Origin: Stratiolaelaps scimitus
Lineage: Eukaryota > Arthropoda > Arachnida > Mesostigmata > Laelapidae
Direction: 5' to 3'
Assembly: GCA_019614645.1 (NCBI GenBank)
Contig: JABWDB010000003.1
Span: 25,443,001 to 25,507,000 of the forward strand
DNA: 64,000 nt
Made by a program: the position numbers and the translations under genes. A model generated the notes under the pieces. That model ran no database searches and was not told the DNA's origin. It saw only the letters and a list, made by a program, of their open reading frames with translations. The number at the start of each line of letters is the position of its first letter. Within the stretch, counting starts at the first letter, position 1. Of this stretch, positions 57,310 to 64,000 are shown one piece after another.

Positions 57310-59330
57310 TTGAGAAAGAGAGCCTCTTGTAATCTACTGAGGCAAGCGTCTGCAACGGTTCCTCGATGTGCGCACACACACACACACACAGATATCAACA
57401 GCGGCGGTTAATTTGTGCAGGCCATTGACGAGCGGCTGATTCTAACTGCGTCGTTGTCGGTGACGACGTCTATGACCTGTTGACATAAGAATCATTTATT
57501 GAATGATCCCAGATATTATACACGGAACGGCGCCTCTCCCCGCCAACGTATTGTTTATATGTACGTATGTACATGTATCTTGCGGGAATAGGCACTCATA
57601 CTTTACGTATTTTGATTTCCGGGGAAGTCCTGCGAAAGGGTTGTCATGTATCATATATTTTATCGGTATAATATTATGAATCAACCATGGATTGTCTGCT
57701 CCACGCCGCATTCTCCTGTGCATAAGGGTCAAGCGTGCAGTATATTAAGGAGAGCACAATGGGTCGAAACTTGCAGCATGTCAACATCGCTATTGGCTGT
57801 GGAACAGAGTTTGCTGTTTCCCTCGACCGACGTATTGTTCATTTGGTGGTCTTTGCTATATAAATAGCATGCTCATTGACCTGTTGGAAACTTCATCTGT
57901 CCAGGTGCAGGAGACCTAGCAATCATAAAAAAGTATCGACGCAGATAACGGACAGTGAAGATGAACGCACGATGTGATTCTTGCTCCGTTCGTTCGGAAC
58001 CTCGGGTATACCTCGGCCCGTAGCGTGAGGCAGTGTCAGATGTTTCGATGTGCTTGGTTTGTTAGTTTCGACCGCCTAAGAAACAGTTTGGGTAGGCATC
58101 GCAAGCGCTATATATCCAAGGGCTGTGTGTTGTAGATTTCAAAACAGCCTCCATCCATAGGAAAAGCTTTATGAGCGCGGGTCAAATCTGCGGGTCGGTC
58201 GTTTCGGCTCTCTTTTTTTCCAGGGACCCGGGGTATGGCCACGTACGCTATTCCGAACTATAGCATAGGAAAACTATTGCAATTCTATCCAGAGTATCAT
58301 AGGTTAGATAGAGAGAGAGAGAGGGAGAGGGAGAGAGAGACAATTTAGATGTATCTGTTATTTCTGTTCTTGAGAATAGCTCCGAAGGTCATCAGAATTC
58401 GCTCCTCGAAGTCATATAAGACATCAATGATTTGCTTATAGTGCTGTCTGGATTTCACGTAGACACGAATAGGTCTAAATTGTTCCCTAGGTCATTCTAG
58501 CCATTCCATTACAGCAGAATATATGTGCGCGCCTCATGTCGTTTTGTAGATCTGGACCTGCAGCCGCCTTTAAGCTAAATGTATAGCAAAGCTGTGCGAG
58601 ATTCGTCAACGCAAGGAATCGCGTAGCACGTCAACGAATTGATGCACCTGACTAACGAGATCAACTCGGATAATTACCCTACAATACAACAAGATGGAAC
58701 TTTGTCATTTAATTATTTATACTAAAAAAAAATAATCATTGGTCAATTCGGTACAATAGCCTAAGCAGATCTTAACGGTTCCCCACTGGTTTTATTAAGC
58801 AGAGGCTGCCGCCAAACAAGCACATCAACGCAGAGTTACAGTCGGAATCGAAATACCCGAAACGTTAAAATGATTTACGTGGATGTTCGTGTAAACGTAT
58901 GTATAGAAGTCTGTTACATGAAAAAAGTGAGCCCGTTTGCCATATGGTTTTTCGACAAACTGTGAATTGAATGGCCGTACTATGACAGAGTGGGCCTGCC
59001 AAGCAAGCTGTCCCGATCCTAACTCCAGCAGCTGCCCTAGTCACAATGTCGAAATGTGCTGTGTCCTATGCGGTACATAAGATATGAGAGTATTGAGATA
59101 GCTTGGTATACTTTTGAGCTGCCGAACTTCGGACAAGTTTTGAGCCCCAATGTTCGCACACCCATGTTTTTGTTGCCTAAAACTTCAGAAAGCAGATCCT
59201 TCAGAAAATGTAGGCGGCGCTTGGCGGATTTCAAATATAAATCCTTTTATAGACACGTTTACACGTAAAGCCACGCAAATCATTTCAACGATACAGATAT
59301 GTCGATTCCGCCTCTCAACTCTGCTGAGTC
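57310..59330. other. Unassigned stretch
   Basis: No gene could be supported. It holds short CA (57370-57390) and GA/GGGA (58310-58341) microsatellites. Confidence 0.35.
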
Positions 59331-60051
59331 CTGCCATATACGGAAAACAGCTGAGGGTCCGAACAAGTTTTTTTTATGTCAGTAGCATGAGTCCCATGCA
59401 GTTAATTTTTTGCGAGTATTGAGTTGCTCCCAATGCGGGTGGACTTGGGACACAAACGAATTTAACTAACGAAGATGCGATAACTAACGGAGAGCGATAA
59501 TCACCTGCTTGGCCATCTACCGGTACCTTGAAACATATACGGTGTTTAATGTTTCGGTCGACCGACATTGATCCCAATCAATATGGCACGAAAGTCGTGT
59601 TGCTGTTTCAATTACGACCCCTCTGCTGTGAGGCATCGCTAATAACGAATTAGTACCAACGATTCAGCAATTAGAAGGCTTCCTCGTTGCAGTTGGGTGC
59701 GCGTTCCAATACATTGTGGACTCGACCCTATTCCGAGCATAGGTCGGTTGTTCCTTTGAAAGGATACCAAAACCTGAGCAAGATGTCAACAACTCATTCA
59801 TGTTCGCCCAATATCAACCCTAGTCATTGCCATGTGTATACTATAGACGATATAAGTAGATTTCCTGATATCAGCACACCTGTTCTTATACCGTTCCGAC
59901 ACGTGAAGTACACCATTAGCGAGCTTGTGTCAGGTTGTTATTGCGGTATGCTATCACAACTTGCCTGAATAAGATGTGAGGCCAACGGCGCTCGCCGAGA
60001 GGAGTTGGGAAACATCATGCGTGCAGGAAAAGACGGAAGATTGACGTTACG

Positions 60052-60128
60052 GCTCATTGGCGTAATTTTTCTTATCGCTGGCAGCTCTCAACTCAAAATA
60101 TTCAGGAAGTCTTTCACACTCAAGGACT
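60052..60128 (-). pseudogene. Possible continuation of the reverse-transcriptase relic
   Basis: In one minus-strand frame the bases read VLECERLPEYFELRAASDKK before a stop. This loosely fits the Glu-x-x-x-x-Pro-x-x-x-Arg segment that follows the reverse-transcriptase thumb in LINE proteins. It lies about 130 bases downstream of the relic at 60256, on the same strand. Confidence 0.2.
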
Positions 60129-60255
60129 CCCAAGTCTATCACACGGGGGCCTTCTATTGTTTAACGCCTCTAAACACGTCTATCTCGAGTGGTCACTTCC
60201 GCGTGATGTAGGCAGTCCAGTGGTGAATAGGGCGTCTCGAAGAGTGTTTTTTTTT

Positions 60256-60594
60256 TTAGGTAGTTTTGGCATCACTGGTGAAGGCTCTAACTTCAGTCAT
60301 GGATCGGTGCGGACGCCTTTCTTCCTTTGCCTCACGCACACTCTGCGAAAAGTGAAGTCTGGAATAGCCAAAATCGATGGCGCTCACAAGAGGGAGCAGT
60401 CGATGTGTGAATTTTCGGGAGCTCCAACCGAAGTGCAGAGGTGCAATGTCTTCCTTGGCGATATTGCGCATCACGTCGAGACGTTTAAGGCGTTGCTCAA
60501 ATTCGGTAAGTACCCGAAACATTGCCTTCGTTTCATTGATCTCAATAGTGGCTTGAAATTCTGTTACCTCCCACAGCGAAGAGGTCGTGTACAT
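60256..60594 (-). pseudogene. LINE-type reverse-transcriptase thumb fragment
   Basis: 112 codons on the minus strand. Seen: EFEQRLKRLDVMRNIA, then HFGWSSRKFTHRLLPLVSAI, DFGYSRLHFSQSVREAK, and HRSMTEVRAFTSD. Known: non-LTR reverse transcriptases of arthropods have a segment of the form LxxLxVLxxLA, WGxxRxxLLxxYRAL(V/I)xSxLDYG, xVYGSAxxS, then LRxxTGAFRTSP. Order and spacing fit: 28 residues from DFGY to the Phe of AFTSD, against 29 expected. Key residues are eroded (DYG to DFG, GAFRTSP to RAFTSD). It begins with an ATG only by chance and ends in a TAA followed by an A run. It is a dead fragment. Confidence 0.5.
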
Positions 60595-61348
60595 AATCGT
60601 CTTATGTGGTATGTGTTCCTATGATTATAATATATGCCTATGCACTTAGATATTTCAATGTACCTTAAATAAACGGGTCGGATGTATGGGACAGGCGGCA
60701 AGTTTCCCAGAACAGTAGCTTGTTTGAATTATTTCATGTTCAAATCGAGACGAGTACAAAACAGAACAATGATATTTTAGGTGGTTTAAGGTGTTGATTG
60801 CATTTGAGTGGCAGGGGATTTAATACGCATGTGGCTTTTGTTCTCACTGACCTGTAACCAACAACAACATTGTAATAGTTAAGCAATAAGAAAAATAGAT
60901 ATCCACCAACATTCGTGAACATTGGATTCGTTTAACAATATCAGCTCAAACACGACGCGTACGCGTGCTCAATGGCCTCAGCTTTCAGTGCTTCTATGCT
61001 ATCGAGTCCATGGGCACGATAATAGATCACCGTCATGCTGTATTTAACACCGCTTTGAATAATGACACCACCGATTTATGCGGCCCTCGTGATATAAGAA
61101 GGCATGACACTGCGTCGGTGGACAGCTGCCATCGCGGTCACGCTCAATGGTGTTGCCTCATGCGTGGCGATACTTTAGAAGGGATTGGGATACACATGCA
61201 TGCATTATAACCAGTTGACGTTCGCCGGTTTCACTCCAGTGTCCCGCCCTTGCGTAGTTTTAAAAGTGGTGATGTTGACGACTGGCTGCCGCAGACGGAC
61301 TTCCGTCCGTAACAGCGGCGGTCTACATAGGATGTCCTATGGTGGACC

Positions 61349-62065
61349 ATGGGTGTCGGTACCGCGATTGCTTTACAAGCTGGAAGTGGCTTAATGCTCC
61401 GTCCAACGGGGCTAAGGTGCAGGTACGATATAGAAGGCTGCAGTGCACAAAGATATCTCGTAAAGTACACAACTCTGACGCGAAAAAGACCACGAAACTA
61501 TAACGTTTTGTTCCAGATGAAAACCAGCGACACACAACCTGTGCTGATCAGAACCCTACCTGGGCCCATTCGCTTGCAAGTGAATGTAAATCAAGACAAT
61601 AGCGTTAGGTATTGTGTCTCACTGTTTTGTTCCGCCATGATGGATATCCGGACGTCTCGACTGCTATCGTCGACATTAATGGCTGCAATTTATGCTATGA
61701 TTAGCAATAATGCAACTCTCGCTGACGTTCACCACACTCGATCAGCCAACTCGATATCTGAAACTCGACAACGAGGCCAAAGCCCTGTAAGGTTCCATTA
61801 CGTAGATCAATGGCGAGATGATCGCAGAGCACCGCTGCTGACATCCTGTCCTCGGAGTCCAGTTCCTGTATCAGGATCGAGAGAATGGGAATTATCTTCA
61901 TCGACAGGTCACGAATTCACCAGAGGCTTCGATCTCTACTCGTTCGCCAACCCCACCCTCCGCGCTCTATCTATCTATCTCTCTCTCTCTCTGTTTCTAT
62001 CTCGCATGCTTTTTCTCTGTTGTTCAGCAATACTCGAACAATTGACAGTGGTACGCCTCCAATGA
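61349..62065 (+). CDS. 238-codon ORF, unknown; contains an exon-like part
   Basis: The second longest open frame in the window, from a true ATG to TAA. The last 35 codons run through a (TCTA)/(CT) microsatellite. The middle part has both an acceptor and a donor in phase (see 61517-61786). Codon third positions show no bias. There is no signal peptide and no recognised domain. As a whole ORF it is doubtful. Confidence 0.2.
   Translation: MGVGTAIALQAGSGLMLRPTGLRCRYDIEGCSAQRYLVKYTTLTRKRPRNYNVLFQMKTSDTQPVLIRTLPGPIRLQVNVNQDNSVRYCVSLFCSAMMDIRTSRLLSSTLMAAIYAMISNNATLADVHHTRSANSISETRQRGQSPVRFHYVDQWRDDRRAPLLTSCPRSPVPVSGSREWELSSSTGHEFTRGFDLYSFANPTLRALSIYLSLSLFLSRMLFLCCSAILEQLTVVRLQ
61517..61786 (+). 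CDS. Candidate internal exon (270 bases)
   Basis: Preceded by CTATAAC (branch-point-like) and TTTTGTTCCAG. The segment has 90 codons in phase 0 (MKTSDTQPVLIRTLPGPIRL, then VNVNQDNSVRYC and MAAIYAMISNNATLAD) and ends at the GTAAGG donor. The length and phase are exactly compatible with an internal exon. No protein family is recognised. Confidence 0.3.
61966..61992. repeat. (TCTA)n/(CT)n microsatellite
   Basis: TCTATCTATC passes into a CT run. Confidence 0.85.
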
Positions 62066-62279
62066 AGACTCTAGGGAGTCCTCAAAGTAGCTGGCTAACG
62101 ATACCCATAGTGGTCCGTCCGCTTTCTCTGCCCATTGCCGTACAGCGTATAAGGGAAGCATTTCGAATGAGAAGGAGACCTATGTGTCGCTCTACAGATC
62201 CGTTCGTCAGCAGCAACAGCAGAAGCAGCAGTTCTTTACGATCGGACGAAGAAGATTCGAAAGCACAATAAGGCAAAGC

Positions 62280-64000
62280 TCGAAAGCCAGCTATGATATT
62301 AGGAGGAGGATTGGATTGACAGCCAAGCGATCCCGGAAAGAAGTATAGTTCCATTCGATCGCCTGTGCGTGTGTGTGTTTGTGTGTGTTTGTAGGTCCCG
62401 ACGAGCACCGTACGGACTGACGCATCATAGATGACTCATCTAGAAACCTCTTTTGTAAACGCTAATTATATTATGGTAAACTCCCTCGGGGATTTAGCTG
62501 ACCTGGAGGGTCGTATGACAAAGAAGCACAGACAAGTGTTCGTGGCCGGTTAAATCGATCGGTTAATTCGAAACAAACAAATTACAGTGCAATAGGCAGC
62601 TCGGTTGCAATTGTACGTAGACAACAAAATGGCGCTGGAATAGAAGCAATTAAAAAATGATTGGCATTTCGCTTTGCAATAATTTTTGGGCAGTACCTTG
62701 TTCGCTCTTGGCACCACAGTACGGGGCAGTAAACCATGTAGCGTATAAGGTGGTTGTAAATTCACTCAGAGTTTATAACTCCCTCGAGAGTAATTCACTC
62801 CTGCCGGAGCTGAACAGAGAGTCGGAGAGCATACGTAAGCAGATAATAATTGGCACCTTACTTAGCAAAATATAACGTAAAATAGTATCAAAGCTTGAGT
62901 ATGACTACGATACCATAAATTGGTGTCACAGGTTTGTCGGCAAGTATATATAATCAATCGTATCGAACTTCAGTACTAGTGCACACCTTGTAACTGTACA
63001 TATACGTATATTATTATAGATGGGTGTTATTACAGGCGTGCCTGGCGAGTATGCAATTACGCACTCGACTGCGATTTTGAGAAATCACTTTCTCATTCTA
63101 TCAGGCCCATTTACACTAATTACTTCTACCAAGAAGAATCCAGCTATCCTGCACCCAACGGCATCACAGCAGACACGGGTACAGAGGAGACCCCACAGGG
63201 GTACCGCAAGAAAGCCATTATAGTTCTAACGTCAAAGCTCTGTTAGAACCGAGGACGCCTCTGAGCGACCTTCACGCGAGGCACACCCGTATGGATGGTT
63301 GGTATTCCGCTATGGTACCCGTACCGGAATATGCCAGTAAGCATTATTGTTGTTCTGTATGACGAAAACGTACGGACATACCACGGCATACGTGCGTGAT
63401 AAATATCCATCCAGAGGAGAGCGGATACAGGGAGCCGCCGTCGGCTTGGGGAGGAGATGATAGTAGTAATAGTAGAAAAGATGGCCCCTAACGCAATGGG
63501 AAACGGACACAATGGCAACATTATTCTTCATGGAATAGCCAGAAAAAAGAGACCCATATTGAGCTGCTCGGAGAGAGCAAAAGGATATCTGGGCCGGTCA
63601 CTGTTGCTGACCCAGTACTCGATGCATATGGCCCTCAATACGCTTTTGCGACCATTCGTGGTGGTTCGCACATTCCTCGTATATTGTTACGTTTCGCCAC
63701 GGACTGATTGTTGGCAGGTTACTATTTTTGTTCGTATTATCTAAGGGAAATCCATTCAAAATCAGGACCGTCGTTGAAGTCCTCCCTTGAGGAGTAAACC
63801 TTCTAGTTATTGAATACTTTGGTGACTTATCTCTGCTATCGTTGTTTAGGGCCCTAAATTGGACAAGGGACGCTGGATGACTTTACGCCCATTTTTATGA
63901 CTTTCAGCATTTATCCTTGGTTAGCATTTTTCTCTGATGTGATTCGTAAAATTCAAATTTATTAAAAAAAAGGCCTAAATTACGACATTTGTAACGTACC
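62280..64000. other. Unassigned stretch to the window end
   Basis: Holds a TGTG-rich tract (62366-62394) and short open frames (62657-62875, 63020-63223 and 63457-63744 plus). None has support beyond an open frame. Confidence 0.35.

Noticed and set aside
60157..60624. 155-codon plus-strand ORF with an internal GTAAGT and a T-rich acceptor
   Set aside because: It is the antisense of the minus-strand reverse-transcriptase relic, which explains the open frame better.

Overview
The window reads as eukaryotic nuclear DNA, most likely from an arthropod. It has no operons and no long uninterrupted genes. It has many (TA)n tracts, tRNA-derived SINE fragments, decayed retrotransposon reverse-transcriptase pieces, and GC-richer islands of 0.4-1.7 kb set in AT-richer DNA. 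Good spliceosomal acceptors and GTAAGN donors are scattered through it. A mite or tick (parasitiform) genome is my best guess, from the combination of reverse-transcriptase relics, SINEs and triplet-rich islands. That is an inference and I hold it weakly. No complete, nameable protein-coding gene could be recognised. The window may lie in long introns or intergenic DNA, with only a few short exons.

Layout. 0-6 kb: mostly unassigned sequence with a reverse-transcriptase C-terminal relic (2289-2600) followed by a perfect stem-loop, a triplet-rich island (3.3-4.2 kb), and a dispersed repeat sandwiched between two TA microsatellites (4.4 kb). 6-16 kb: islands at 6.5-7.6 and 11.1-12.3 kb, a possible reverse-transcriptase scrap at 10 kb, and two copies of a ~275-bp repeat (9465-9737 and 14933-15212), the second inside a nest of other repeats. 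16-28 kb: AT-rich DNA with several microsatellites, a splice-linked open segment at 18.3 kb, a possible broken coding region at 21.0-21.6 kb, islands at 22.4-24.3 kb with a 19-bp-arm hairpin, a composite SINE at 25.3-25.5 kb, and a 59-bp tandem repeat at 26.8 kb. 28-35 kb: the best promoter-like locus (TATA box 28796, ATG 29121, donor 29216) and a large island at 33.0-34.7 kb with an ORF that starts with a signal-peptide-like segment. 35-50 kb: SINE tails, dispersed repeats and the best splice-supported minus-strand coding candidates (42.8-43.3, 45.1-45.6 and 47.8-49.0 kb). 50-64 kb: a 111-bp palindrome (52.2 kb), islands at 53.2-54.7 and 56.9-57.3 kb, a second reverse-transcriptase relic (60256-60594, minus strand), and a 238-codon ORF containing an exon-like segment (61517-61786).

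How it fits together. The firm part of the annotation is the repeat content: at least three interspersed families, several tRNA-derived heads, two reverse-transcriptase relics and several foldback structures. Two of the repeat families appear to share the same hairpin-forming terminal sequence, which suggests related mobile elements. The exon calls rest on open frames joined to consensus splice sites. Open frames of 60-100 codons arise by chance in 64 kb of this composition, so these calls are marked low confidence and need transcript or homology data. No function is assigned to them.
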